Assembly (NCBI GenBank): GCA_948470475.1 | Contig: OX419344.1 | Coordinates: 23,134,225-23,198,224, forward strand | Direction: 5' to 3' | Length of the DNA: 64,000 nucleotides | Origin: Galaxea fascicularis | Lineage: Eukaryota > Cnidaria > Anthozoa > Scleractinia > Euphylliidae | Part shown: one piece after another, positions 1 to 13,200 of the stretch | How the letters are laid out: every line of letters begins with the position of its first letter | Position numbering within the stretch: position 1 is the first letter of the stretch | The notes under the pieces: generated by a model | Databases searched by the model: none | Told to the model about the DNA's origin: nothing | Seen by the model: the letters and a program-made list of their open reading frames with translations, nothing else | Translations under genes and position numbers: made by a program

Positions 1-138
1 AGACTCTCTCGGTGAATTTCAGTTGCAATGGCCTCGCGCAGGTTCTACAAGAAAACAAAAACAAGCCTTGAAAAAAAAAAAAAAAGAAAAAAAAAGAAAA
101 AAAAAAAACTCAGCCGGTAACGGTACCTCCGTGTTTGG

Positions 139-209
139 AGCGCTGTACCCTGACGATTAACCCCGAGATTTCGGCCCGGGGATCGCTTATACCAACTGAG
201 CCCAGCACC
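139..209 (-). ncRNA. Candidate tRNA-like Pol III element, one per satellite monomer
   Basis: Read on the minus strand, the segment starts GGTGCTG and ends CAGCGCT. These pair over all 7 positions (two G-U wobbles), like an acceptor stem, at a tRNA-like total length of 71 nt. Just after the 5' arm is GGGCTCAGTTGG, one mismatch from a Pol III A box. The centre folds as a CCCCG/CGGGG stem flanked by CGAT/ATCG. The B-box position reads GGTTAATCGTC, a poor match to GGTTCRANNCC, so this is not a normal tRNA gene. A second hairpin (GGTAC...CTCC/GGAG-GTACC) lies just 3' and partly overlaps the acceptor arm. A long T-run (complement of 71-108), a possible Pol III terminator, begins about 30 nt past the element. 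The same block recurs in all 24 copies. Alternatives are a decayed tRNA-SINE head or chance folding. Confidence 0.3.
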
Positions 210-1145
210 TCGCACACCCGAGTGAATATTCTGTCATCCCATGACAGCCAGTGAGGGAGAGATGTGTCGGCCCCTAAACCATTCGTGACAATCCCACTCC
301 AAACGCGCAGCAAAGTACCGGTCCTACCTATCAAACTATGGATGAAAAATTTCTATTTAAACATTAAGTACTTTTTGGTCATTTTGTCATCCATGTGGTG
401 CGCATTTACTACGTGCGCATGCGTATTGCCATATTAAATATTCTAAACGGAATAGAGAAGCTGATGCATGCTCATGCATACTTAATAGGCAATTTTGGCG
501 TGTTTTGCTTTGTAAGTAATGCGGTAGGTACAATATTTTTCCAGTAGGACTGGATGACTCGACGCTTATGCAAAACATAGATGAAATAAGAATTGGCGGA
601 CTTGCATGCCGACTTTACCAAGGAGTTACCCAGAACTCGTCTCGTGCGTCAACACGGAACTTTTGGACGAGCGACACAAGCTGCCGTAAAATAGCTTATG
701 TTCGGTCTGCTGAAAGAGTAAATAAGTAAATGGGGAAGAGAAACAAAGACCTTGAGCCGAGCTGTGTTGGAAATACAGGCCACGGGCTCTAGGAAACTAT
801 TATTGTGCATTGGAAACGCCAAGACAAAACTGGGTCTTTTTGGTGTTGTCCGAGGGCGCGCGTTCAAAGCAAAGAATTTTCCTTTGCATTGGTAGCAGAA
901 CAAACGGTCATTTTCAGTGGTGAAAATCCGCGAGAGCTCTGCTGAATTGATTGGGTGCTAAAGTTAGGTTCGAACAACGCGCTAAGCATTTGCAATTTGA
1001 CAGTAACAGCGCGGTGCATTTCAACTTTCACTGAAATTCTTCAAGCGGTAACGGTGCCACATCATTACAGTATATGCATATGCCATTGCAGTGGAGTCTC
1101 ATTTAGGCAAGGGTTCAAATAAACTGCTGATGTATATGTGGCGTA

Positions 1146-1281
1146 TTAACCCTTTAAATCGCTACATCAAAGTGTAAATTGTTATTTGTGGTCCCCTACA
1201 CAATTGCTATAGAACGAATCTGTCCTTGATTCTCGTCATAAAATTCGATGCGGATCACTCCAAGGCTTTTGGGGGTTAAAG
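1146..1281 (+). mobile_element. MITE-family segment embedded in the satellite monomer
   Basis: The segment starts TTAACCCTTTAAA and ends GGGGGTTAAAGG, near-inverted ends. Its first 70 bases align by eye with the MITE copies at 41208-41397 and 40443-40645, sharing the order CCCTTTAAA, ATCAAA.TGTAAATT, a TTTGTGG/TCTGTTG.CCC block, ACA and TATAGAA/TACAGAAG. The copy is shorter (about 136 bp) than the intronic copies (about 190-210 bp). It is repeated in every complete monomer, so the insertion predates amplification of the array or was spread by homogenisation. Confidence 0.6.
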
Positions 1282-4200
1282 GTATGAAAACGGATACGTT
1301 ACCTGTCAGTCCCTTGCGTTTATCGATGAAGAGAAGACTCTCTCGGTGAATTTCAGTTGCAATGGCCTCGCGCAGGTTCTACAAGAAAACAAAAACAAGC
1401 CTTGAAAAAAAAAAAAAAAGAAAAAAAAAGAAAAAAAAAAAACTCAGCCGGTAACGGTACCTCCGTGTTTGGAGCGCTGTACCCTGACGATTAACCCCGA
1501 GATTTCGGCCCGGGGATCGCTTATACCAACTGAGCCCAGCACCTCGCACACCCGAGTGAATATTCTGTCATCCCATGACAGCCAGTGAGGGAGAGATGTG
1601 TCGGCCCCTAAACCATTCGTGACAATCCCACTCCAAACGCGCAGCAAAGTACCGGTCCTACCTATCAAACTATGGATGAAAAATTTCTATTTAAACATTA
1701 AGTACTTTTTGGTCATTTTGTCATCCATGTGGTGCGCATTTACTACGTGCGCATGCGTATTGCCATATTAAATATTCTAAACGGAATAGAGAAGCTGATG
1801 CATGCTCATGCATACTTAATAGGCAATTTTGGCGTGTTTTGCTTTGTAAGTAATGCGGTAGGTACAATATTTTTCCAGTAGGACTGGATGACTCGACGCT
1901 TATGCAAAACATAGATGAAATAAGAATTGGCGGACTTGCATGCCGACTTTACCAAGGAGTTACCCAGAACTCGTCTCGTGCGTCAACACGGAACTTTTGG
2001 ACGAGCGACACAAGCTGCCGTAAAATAGCTTATGTTCGGTCTGCTGAAAGAGTAAATAAGTAAATGGGGAAGAGAAACAAAGACCTTGAGCCGAGCTGTG
2101 TTGGAAATACAGGCCACGGGCTCTAGGAAACTATTATTGTGCATTGGAAACGCCAAGACAAAACTGGGTCTTTTTGGTGTTGTCCGAGGGCGCGCGTTCA
2201 AAGCAAAGAATTTTCCTTTGCATTGGTAGCAGAACAAACGGTCATTTTCAGTGGTGAAAATCCGCGAGAGCTCTGCTGAATTGATTGGGTGCTAAAGTTA
2301 GGTTCGAACAACGCGCTAAGCATTTGCAATTTGACAGTAACAGCGCGGTGCATTTCAACTTTCACTGAAATTCTTCAAGCGGTAACGGTGCCACATCATT
2401 ACAGTATATGCATATGCCATTGCAGTGGAGTCTCATTTAGGCAAGGGTTCAAATAAACTGCTGATGTATATGTGGCGTATTAACCCTTTAAATCGCTACA
2501 TCAAAGTGTAAATTGTTATTTGTGGTCCCCTACACAATTGCTATAGAACGAATCTGTCCTTGATTCTCGTCATAAAATTCGATGCGGATCACTCCAAGGC
2601 TTTTGGGGGTTAAAGGTATGAAAACGGATACGTTACCTGTCAGTCCCTTGCGTTTATCGATGAAGAGAAGACTCTCTCGGTGAATTTCAGTTGCAATGGC
2701 CTCGCGCAGGTTCTACAAGAAAACAAAAACAAGCCTTGAAAAAAAAAAAAAAAAAGAAAAAAAAAGAAAAAAAAAAACTCAGCCGGTAACGGTACCTCCG
2801 TGTTTGGAGCGCTGTACCCTGACGATTAACCCCGAGATTTCGGCCCGGGGATCGCTTATACCAACTGAGCCCAGCACCTCGCACACCCGAGTGAATATTC
2901 TGTCATCCCATGACAGCCAGTGAGGGAGAGATGTGTCGGCCCCTAAACCATTCGTGACAATCCCACTCCAAACGCGCAGCAAAGTACCGGTCCTACCTAT
3001 CAAACTATGGATGAAAAATTTCTATTTAAACATTAAGTACTTTTTGGTCATTTTGTCATCCATGTGGTGCGCATTTACTACGTGCGCATGCGTATAGCCA
3101 TATTAAATATTCTAAACGGAATAGAGAAGCTGATGCATGCTCATGCATACTTAATAGGCAATTTTGGCGTGTTTTGCTTTGTAAGTAATGCGGTAGGTAC
3201 AATATTTTTCCAGTAGGACTGGATGACTCGACGCTTATGCAAAACATAGATGAAATAAGAATTGGCGGACTTGCATGCCGACTTTACCAAGGAGTTACCC
3301 AGAACTCGTCTCGTGCGTCAACACGGAACTTTTGGACGAGCGACACAAGCTGCCGTAAAATAGCTTATGTTCGGTCTGCTGAAAGAGTAAATAAGTAAAT
3401 GGGGAAGAGAAACAAAGACCTTGAGCCGAGCTGTGTTGGAAATACAGGCCACGGGCTCTAGGAAACTATTATTGTGCATTGGAAACGCCAAGACAAAACT
3501 GGGTCTTTTTGGTGTTGTCCGAGGGCGCGCGTTCAAAGCAAAGAATTTTCCTTTGCATTGGTAGCAGAACAAACGGTCATTTTCAGTGGTGAAAATCCGC
3601 GAGAGCTCTGCTGAATTGATTGGGTGCTAAAGTTAGGTTCGAACAACGCGCTAAGCATTTGCAATTTGACAGTAACAGCGCGGTGCATTTCAACTTTCAC
3701 TGAAATTCTTCAAGCGGTAACGGTGCCACATCATTACAGTATATGCATATGCCATTGCAGTGGAGTCTCATTTAGGCAAGGGTTCAAATAAACTGCTGAT
3801 GTATATGTGGCGTATTAACCCTTTAAATCGCTACATCAAAGTGTAAATTGTTATTTGTGGTCCCCTACACAATTGCTATAGAACGAATCTGTCCTTGATT
3901 CTCGTCATAAAATTCGATGCGGATCACTCCAAGGCTTTTGGGGGTTAAAGGTATGAAAACGGATACGTTACCTGTCAGTCCCTTGCGTTTATCGATGAAG
4001 AGAAGACTCTCTCGGTGAATTTCAGTTGCAATGGCCTCGCGCAGGTTCTACAAGAAAACAAAAACAAGCCTTGAAAAAAAAAAAAAAAAGAAAAAAAAAG
4101 AAAAAAAAAACTCAGCCGGTAACGGTACCTCCGTGTTTGGAGCGCTGTACCCTGACGATTAACCCCGAGATTTCGGCCCGGGGATCGCTTATACCAACTG

Positions 4201-7200
4201 AGCCCAGCACCTCGCACACCCGAGTGAATATTCTGTCATCCCATGACAGCCAGTGAGGGAGAGATGTGTCGGCCCCTAAACCATTCGTGACAATCCCACT
4301 CCAAACGCGCAGCAAAGTACCGGTCCTACCTATCAAACTATGGATGAAAAATTTCTATTTAAACATTAAGTACTTTTTGGTCATTTTGTCATCCATGTGG
4401 TGCGCATTTACTACGTGCGCATGCGTATTGCCATATTAAATATTCTAAACGGAATAGAGAAGCTGATGCATGCTCATGCATACTTAATAGGCAATTTTGG
4501 CGTGTTTTGCTTTGTAAGTAATGCGGTAGGTACAATATTTTTCCAGTAGGACTGGATGACTCGACGCTTATGCAAAACATAGATGAAATAAGAATTGGCG
4601 GACTTGCATGCCGACTTTACCAAGGAGTTACCCAGAACTCGTCTCGTGCGTCAACACGGAACTTTTGGACGAGCGACACAAGCTGCCGTAAAATAGCTTA
4701 TGTTCGGTCTGCTGAAAGAGTAAATAAGTAAATGGGGAAGAGAAACAAAGACCTTGAGCCGAGCTGTGTTGGAAATACAGGCCACGGGCTCTAGGAAACT
4801 ATTATTGTGCATTGGAAACGCCAAGACAAAACTGGGTCTTTTTGGTGTTGTCCGAGGGCGCGCGTTCAAAGCAAAGAATTTTCCTTTGCATTGGTAGCAG
4901 AACAAACGGTCATTTTCAGTGGTGAAAATCCGCGAGAGCTCTGCTGAATTGATTGGGTGCTAAAGTTAGGTTCGAACAACGCGCTAAGCATTTGCAATTT
5001 GACAGTAACAGCGCGGTGCATTTCAACTTTCACTGAAATTCTTCAAGCGGTAACGGTGCCACATCATTACAGTATATGCATATGCCATTGCAGTGGAGTC
5101 TCATTTAGGCAAGGGTTCAAATAAACTGCTGATGTATATGTGGCGTATTAACCCTTTAAATCGCTACATCAAAGTGTAAATTGTTATTTGTGGTCCCCTA
5201 CACAATTGCTATAGAACGAATCTGTCCTTGATTCTCGTCATAAAATTCGATGCGGATCACTCCAAGGCTTTTGGGGGTTAAAGGTATGAAAACGGATACG
5301 TTACCTGTCAGTCCCTTGCGTTTATCGATGAAGAGAAGACTCTCTCGGTGAATTTCAGTTGCAATGGCCTCGCGCAGGTTCTACAAGAAAACAAAAACAA
5401 GCCTTGAAAAAAAAAAAAAAAAGGAAAAAAAAAGAAAAAAAAAAACTCAGCCGGTAACGGTACCTCCGTGTTTGGAGCGCTGTACCCTGACGATTAACTC
5501 CGAGATTTCGGCCCGGGGATCGCTTATACCAACTGAGCCCAGCACCTCGCACACCCGAGTGAATATTCTGTCATCCCATGACAGCCAGTGAGGGAGAGAT
5601 GTGTCGGCCCCTAAACCATTCGTGACAATCCCACTCCAAACGCGCAGCAAAGTACCGGTCCTACCTATCAAACTATGGATGAAAAATTTCTATTTAAACA
5701 TTAAGTACTTTTTGGTCATTTTGTCATCCATGTGGTGCGCATTTACTACGTGCGCATGCGTATAGCCATATTAAATATTCTAAACGGAATAGAGAAGCTG
5801 ATGCATGCTCATGCATACTTAATAGGCAATTTTGGCGTGTTTTGCTTTGTAAGTAATGCGGTAGGTACAATATTTTTCCAGTAGGACTGGATGACTCGAC
5901 GCTTATGCAAAACATAGATGAAATAAGAATTGGCGGACTTGCATGCCGACTTTACCAAGGAGTTACCCAGAACTCGTCTCGTGCGTCAACACGGAACTTT
6001 TGGACGAGCGACACAAGCTGCCGTAAAATAGCTTATGTTCGGTCTGCTGAAAGAGTAAATAAGTAAATGGGGAAGAGAAACAAAGACCTTGAGCCGAGCT
6101 GTGTTGGAAATACAGGCCACGGGCTCTAGGAAACTATTATTGTGCATTGGAAACGCCAAGACAAAACTGGGTCTTTTTGGTGTTGTCCGAGGGCGCGCGT
6201 TCAAAGCAAAGAATTTTCCTTTGCATTGGTAGCAGAACAAACGGTCATTTTCAGTGGTGAAAATCCGCGAGAGCTCTGCTGAATTGATTGGGTGCTAAAG
6301 TTAGGTTCGAACAACGCGCTAAGCATTTGCAATTTGACAGTAACAGCGCGGTGCATTTCAACTTTCACTGAAATTCTTCAAGCGGTAACGGTGCCACATC
6401 ATTACAGTATATGCATATGCCATTGCAGTGGAGTCTCATTTAGGCAAGGGTTCAAATAAACTGCTGATGTATATGTGGCGTATTAACCCTTTAAATCGCT
6501 ACATCAAAGTGTAAATTGTTATTTGTGGTCCCCTACACAATTGCTATAGAACGAATCTGTCCTTGATTCTCGTCATAAAATTCGATGCGGATCACTCCAA
6601 GGCTTTTGGGGGTTAAAGGTATGAAAACGGATACGTTACCTGTCAGTCCCTTGCGTTTATCGATGAAGAGAAGACTCTCTCGGTGAATTTCAGTTGCAAT
6701 GGCCTCGCGCAGGTTCTACAAGAAAACAAAAACAAGCCTTGAAAAAAAAAAAAAAAAGAAAAAAAAAGAAAAAAAAAAAACTCAGCCGGTAACGGTACCT
6801 CCGTGTTTGGAGCGCTGTACCCTGACGATTAACCCCGAGATTTCGGCCCGGGGATCGCTTATACCAACTGAGCCCAGCACCTCGCACACCCGAGTGAATA
6901 TTCTGTCATCCCATGACAGCCAGTGAGGGAGAGATGTGTCGGCCCCTAAACCATTCGTGACAATCCCACTCCAAACGCGCAGCAAAGTACCGGTCCTACC
7001 TATCAAACTATGGATGAAAAATTTCTATTTAAACATTAAGTACTTTTTGGTCATTTTGTCATCCATGTGGTGCGCATTTACTACGTGCGCATGCGTATTG
7101 CCATATTAAATATTCTAAACGGAATAGAGAAGCTGATGCATGCTCATGCATACTTAATAGGCAATTTTGGCGTGTTTTGCTTTGTAAGTAATGCGGTAGG

Positions 7201-10200
7201 TACAATATTTTTCCAGTAGGACTGGATGACTCGACGCTTATGCAAAACATAGATGAAATAAGAATTGGCGGACTTGCATGCCGACTTTACCAAGGAGTTA
7301 CCCAGAACTCGTCTCGTGCGTCAACACGGAACTTTTGGACGAGCGACACAAGCTGCCGTAAAATAGCTTATGTTCGGTCTGCTGAAAGAGTAAATAAGTA
7401 AATGGGGAAGAGAAACAAAGACCTTGAGCCGAGCTGTGTTGGAAATACAGGCCACGGGCTCTAGGAAACTATTATTGTGCATTGGAAACGCCAAGACAAA
7501 ACTGGGTCTTTTTGGTGTTGTCCGAGGGCGCGCGTTCAAAGCAAAGAATTTTCCTTTGCATTGGTAGCAGAACAAACGGTCATTTTCAGTGGTGAAAATC
7601 CGCGAGAGCTCTGCTGAATTGATTGGGTGCTAAAGTTAGGTTCGAACAACGCGCTAAGCATTTGCAATTTGACAGTAACAGCGCGGTGCATTTCAACTTT
7701 CACTGAAATTCTTCAAGCGGTAACGGTGCCACATCATTACAGTATATGCATATGCCATTGCAGTGGAGTCTCATTTAGGCAAGGGTTCAAATAAACTGCT
7801 GATGTATATGTGGCGTATTAACCCTTTAAATCGCTACATCAAAGTGTAAATTGTTATTTGTGGTCCCCTACACAATTGCTATAGAACGAATCTGTCCTTG
7901 ATTCTCGTCATAAAATTCGATGCGGATCACTCCAAGGCTTTTGGGGGTTAAAGGTATGAAAACGGATACGTTACCTGTCAGTCCCTTGCGTTTATCGATG
8001 AAGAGAAGACTCTCTCGGTGAATTTCAGTTGCAATGGCCTCGCGCAGGTTCTACAAGAAAACAAAAACAAGCCTTGAAAAAAAAAAAAAAAAGAAAAAAA
8101 AAGAAAAAAAAAAAACTCAGCCGGTAACGGTACCTCCGTGTTTGGAGCGCTGTACCCTGACGATTAACCCCGAGATTTCGGCCCGGGGATCGCTTATACC
8201 AACTGAGCCCAGCACCTCGCACACCCGAGTGAATATTCTGTCATCCCATGACAGCCAGTGAGGGAGAGATGTGTCGGCCCCTAAACCATTCGTGACAATC
8301 CCACTCCAAACGCGCAGCAAAGTACCGGTCCTACCTATCAAACTATGGATGAAAAATTTCTATTTAAACATTAAGTACTTTTTGGTCATTTTGTCATCCA
8401 TGTGGTGCGCATTTACTACGTGCGCATGCGTATTGCCATATTAAATATTCTAAACGGAATAGAGAAGCTGATGCATGCTCATGCATACTTAATAGGCAAT
8501 TTTGGCGTGTTTTGCTTTGTAAGTAATGCGGTAGGTACAATATTTTTCCAGTAGGACTGGATGACTCGACGCTTATGCAAAACATAGATGAAATAAGAAT
8601 TGGCGGACTTGCATGCCGACTTTACCAAGGAGTTACCCAGAACTCGTCTCGTGCGTCAACACGGAACTTTTGGACGAGCGACACAAGCTGCCGTAAAATA
8701 GCTTATGTTCGGTCTGCTGAAAGAGTAAATAAGTAAATGGGGAAGAGAAACAAAGACCTTGAGCCGAGCTGTGTTGGAAATACAGGCCACGGGCTCTAGG
8801 AAACTATTATTGTGCATTGGAAACGCCAAGACAAAACTGGGTCTTTTTGGTGTTGTCCGAGGGCGCGCGTTCAAAGCAAAGAATTTTCCTTTGCATTGGT
8901 AGCAGAACAAACGGTCATTTTCAGTGGTGAAAATCCGCGAGAGCTCTGCTGAATTGATTGGGTGCTAAAGTTAGGTTCGAACAACGCGCTAAGCATTTGC
9001 AATTTGACAGTAACAGCGCGGTGCATTTCAACTTTCACTGAAATTCTTCAAGCGGTAACGGTGCCACATCATTACAGTATATGCATATGCCATTGCAGTG
9101 GAGTCTCATTTAGGCAAGGGTTCAAATAAACTGCTGATGTATATGTGGCGTATTAACCCTTTAAATCGCTACATCAAAGTGTAAATTGTTATTTGTGGTC
9201 CCCTACACAATTGCTATAGAACGAATCTGTCCTTGATTCTCGTCATAAAATTCGATGCGGATCACTCCAAGGCTTTTGGGGGTTAAAGGTATGAAAACGG
9301 ATACGTTACCTGTCAGTCCCTTGCGTTTATCGATGAAGAGAAGACTCTCTCGGTGAATTTCAGTTGCAATGGCCTCGCGCAGGTTCTACAAGAAAACAAA
9401 AACAAGCCTTGAAAAAAAAAAAAAAAAAGAAAAAAAAAGAAAAAAAAAAAACTCAGCCGGTAACGGTACCTCCGTGTTTGGAGCGCTGTACCCTGACGAT
9501 TAACCCCGAGATTTCGGCCCGGGGATCGCTTATACCAACTGAGCCCAGCACCTCGCACACCCGAGTGAATATTCTGTCATCCCATGACAGCCAGTGAGGG
9601 AGAGATGTGTCGGCCCCTAAACCATTCGTGACAATCCCACTCCAAACGCGCAGCAAAGTACCGGTCCTACCTATCAAACTATGGATGAAAAATTTCTATT
9701 TAAACATTAAGTACTTTTTGGTCATTTTGTCATCCATGTGGTGCGCATTTACTACGTGCGCATGCGTATTGCCATATTAAATATTCTAAACGGAATAGAG
9801 AAGCTGATGCATGCTCATGCATACTTAATAGGCAATTTTGGCGTGTTTTGCTTTGTAAGTAATGCGGTAGGTACAATATTTTTCCAGTAGGACTGGATGA
9901 CTCGACGCTTATGCAAAACATAGATGAAATAAGAATTGGCGGACTTGCATGCCGACTTTACCAAGGAGTTACCCAGAACTCGTCTCGTGCGTCAACACGG
10001 AACTTTTGGACGAGCGACACAAGCTGCCGTAAAATAGCTTATGTTCGGTCTGCTGAAAGAGTAAATAAGTAAATGGGGAAGAGAAACAAAGACCTTGAGC
10101 CGAGCTGTGTTGGAAATACAGGCCACGGGCTCTAGGAAACTATTATTGTGCATTGGAAACGCCAAGACAAAACTGGGTCTTTTTGGTGTTGTCCGAGGGC

Positions 10201-13200
10201 GCGCGTTCAAAGCAAAGAATTTTCCTTTGCATTGGTAGCAGAACAAACGGTCATTTTCAGTGGTGAAAATCCGCGAGAGCTCTGCTGAATTGATTGGGTG
10301 CTAAAGTTAGGTTCGAACAACGCGCTAAGCATTTGCAATTTGACAGTAACAGCGCGGTGCATTTCAACTTTCACTGAAATTCTTCAAGCGGTAACGGTGC
10401 CACATCATTACAGTATATGCATATGCCATTGCAGTGGAGTCTCATTTAGGCAAGGGTTCAAATAAACTGCTGATGTATATGTGGCGTATTAACCCTTTAA
10501 ATCGCTACATCAAAGTGTAAATTGTTATTTGTGGTCCCCTACACAATTGCTATAGAACGAATCTGTCCTTGATTCTCGTCATAAAATTCGATGCGGATCA
10601 CTCCAAGGCTTTTGGGGGTTAAAGGTATGAAAACGGATACGTTACCTGTCAGTCCCTTGCGTTTATCGATGAAGAGAAGACTCTCTCGGTGAATTTCAGT
10701 TGCAATGGCCTCGCGCAGGTTCTACAAGAAAACAAAAACAAGCCTTGAAAAAAAAAAAAAAAAGAAAAAAAAAGAAAAAAAAAAACTCAGCCGGTAACGG
10801 TACCTCCGTGTTTGGAGCGCTGTACCCTGACGATTAACCCCGAGATTTCGGCCCGGGGATCGCTTATACCAACTGAGCCCAGCACCTCGCACACCCGAGT
10901 GAATATTCTGTCATCCCATGACAGCCAGTGAGGGAGAGATGTGTCGGCCCCTAAACCATTCGTGACAATCCCACTCCAAACGCGCAGCAAAGTACCGGTC
11001 CTACCTATCAAACTATGGATGAAAAATTTCTATTTAAACATTAAGTACTTTTTGGTCATTTTGTCATCCATGTGGTGCGCATTTACTACGTGCGCATGCG
11101 TATTGCCATATTAAATATTCTAAACGGAATAGAGAAGCTGATGCATGCTCATGCATACTTAATAGGCAATTTTGGCGTGTTTTGCTTTGTAAGTAATGCG
11201 GTAGGTACAATATTTTTCCAGTAGGACTGGATGACTCGACGCTTATGCAAAACATAGATGAAATAAGAATTGGCGGACTTGCATGCCGACTTTACCAAGG
11301 AGTTACCCAGAACTCGTCTCGTGCGTCAACACGGAACTTTTGGACGAGCGACACAAGCTGCCGTAAAATAGCTTATGTTCGGTCTGCTGAAAGAGTAAAT
11401 AAGTAAATGGGGAAGAGAAACAAAGACCTTGAGCCGAGCTGTGTTGGAAATACAGGCCACGGGCTCTAGGAAACTATTATTGTGCATTGGAAACGCCAAG
11501 ACAAAACTGGGTCTTTTTGGTGTTGTCCGAGGGCGCGCGTTCAAAGCAAAGAATTTTCCTTTGCATTGGTAGCAGAACAAACGGTCATTTTCAGTGGTGA
11601 AAATCCGCGAGAGCTCTGCTGAATTGATTGGGTGCTAAAGTTAGGTTCGAACAACGCGCTAAGCATTTGCAATTTGACAGTAACAGCGCGGTGCATTTCA
11701 ACTTTCACTGAAATTCTTCAAGCGGTAACGGTGCCACATCATTACAGTATATGCATATGCCATTGCAGTGGAGTCTCATTTAGGCAAGGGTTCAAATAAA
11801 CTGCTGATGTATATGTGGCGTATTAACCCTTTAAATCGCTACATCAAAGTGTAAATTGTTATTTGTGGTCCCCTACACAATTGCTATAGAACGAATCTGT
11901 CCTTGATTCTCGTCATAAAATTCGATGCGGATCACTCCAAGGCTTTTGGGGGTTAAAGGTATGAAAACGGATACGTTACCTGTCAGTCCCTTGCGTTTAT
12001 CGATGAAGAGAAGACTCTCTCGGTGAATTTCAGTTGCAATGGCCTCGCGCAGGTTCTACAAGAAAACAAAAACAAGCCTTGAAAAAAAAAAAAAAAAGAA
12101 AAAAAAGAAAAAAAAAAAACTCAGCCGGTAACGGTACCTCCGTGTTTGGAGCGCTGTACCCTGACGATTAACCCCGAGATTTCGGCCCGGGGATCGCTTA
12201 TACCAACTGAGCCCAGCACCTCGCACACCCGAGTGAATATTCTGTCATCCCATGACAGCCAGTGAGGGAGAGATGTGTCGGCCCCTAAACCATTCGTGAC
12301 AATCCCACTCCAAACGCGCAGCAAAGTACCGGTCCTACCTATCAAACTATGGATGAAAAATTTCTATTTAAACATTAAGTACTTTTTGGTCATTTTGTCA
12401 TCCATGTGGTGCGCATTTACTACGTGCGCATGCGTATAGCCATATTAAATATTCTAAACGGAATAGAGAAGCTGATGCATGCTCATGCATACTTAATAGG
12501 CAATTTTGGCGTGTTTTGCTTTGTAAGTAATGCGGTAGGTACAATATTTTTCCAGTAGGACTGGATGACTCGACGCTTATGCAAAACATAGATGAAATAA
12601 GAATTGGCGGACTTGCATGCCGACTTTACCAAGGAGTTACCCAGAACTCGTCTCGTGCGTCAACACGGAACTTTTGGACGAGCGACACAAGCTGCCGTAA
12701 AATAGCTTATGTTCGGTCTGCTGAAAGAGTAAATAAGTAAATGGGGAAGAGAAACAAAGACCTTGAGCCGAGCTGTGTTGGAAATACAGGCCACGGGCTC
12801 TAGGAAACTATTATTGTGCATTGGAAACGCCAAGACAAAACTGGGTCTTTTTGGTGTTGTCCGAGGGCGCGCGTTCAAAGCAAAGAATTTTCCTTTGCAT
12901 TGGTAGCAGAACAAACGGTCATTTTCAGTGGTGAAAATCCGCGAGAGCTCTGCTGAATTGATTGGGTGCTAAAGTTAGGTTCGAACAACGCGCTAAGCAT
13001 TTGCAATTTGACAGTAACAGCGCGGTGCATTTCAACTTTCACTGAAATTCTTCAAGCGGTAACGGTGCCACATCATTACAGTATATGCATATGCCATTGC
13101 AGTGGAGTCTCATTTAGGCAAGGGTTCAAATAAACTGCTGATGTATATGTGGCGTATTAACCCTTTAAATCGCTACATCAAAGTGTAAATTGTTATTTGT

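Larger units (their letters stand above)
1..1334. repeat. Representative satellite monomer (copy 1) with its internal parts
   Basis: In order: a leader (1-70); an A-rich tract at 71-108 of form A15-G-A9-G-A12; a block with nested hairpins (about 115-210) whose minus strand is tRNA-like; a middle part (about 210-900) with self-complementary TGCATG-rich sites near 464-480; a further non-coding block (900-1145); a MITE-like segment (1146-1281); and a tail (1282-1334). The related motifs GGTAACGGTACC (117-128) and GGTAACGGTGCC (1047-1058) occur twice per unit. ORFs of 63, 74 and 84 codons on the minus strand recur in almost every copy, but this follows from monomer identity and shows no selection. 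Other copies differ by a few bases. Confidence 0.85.
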
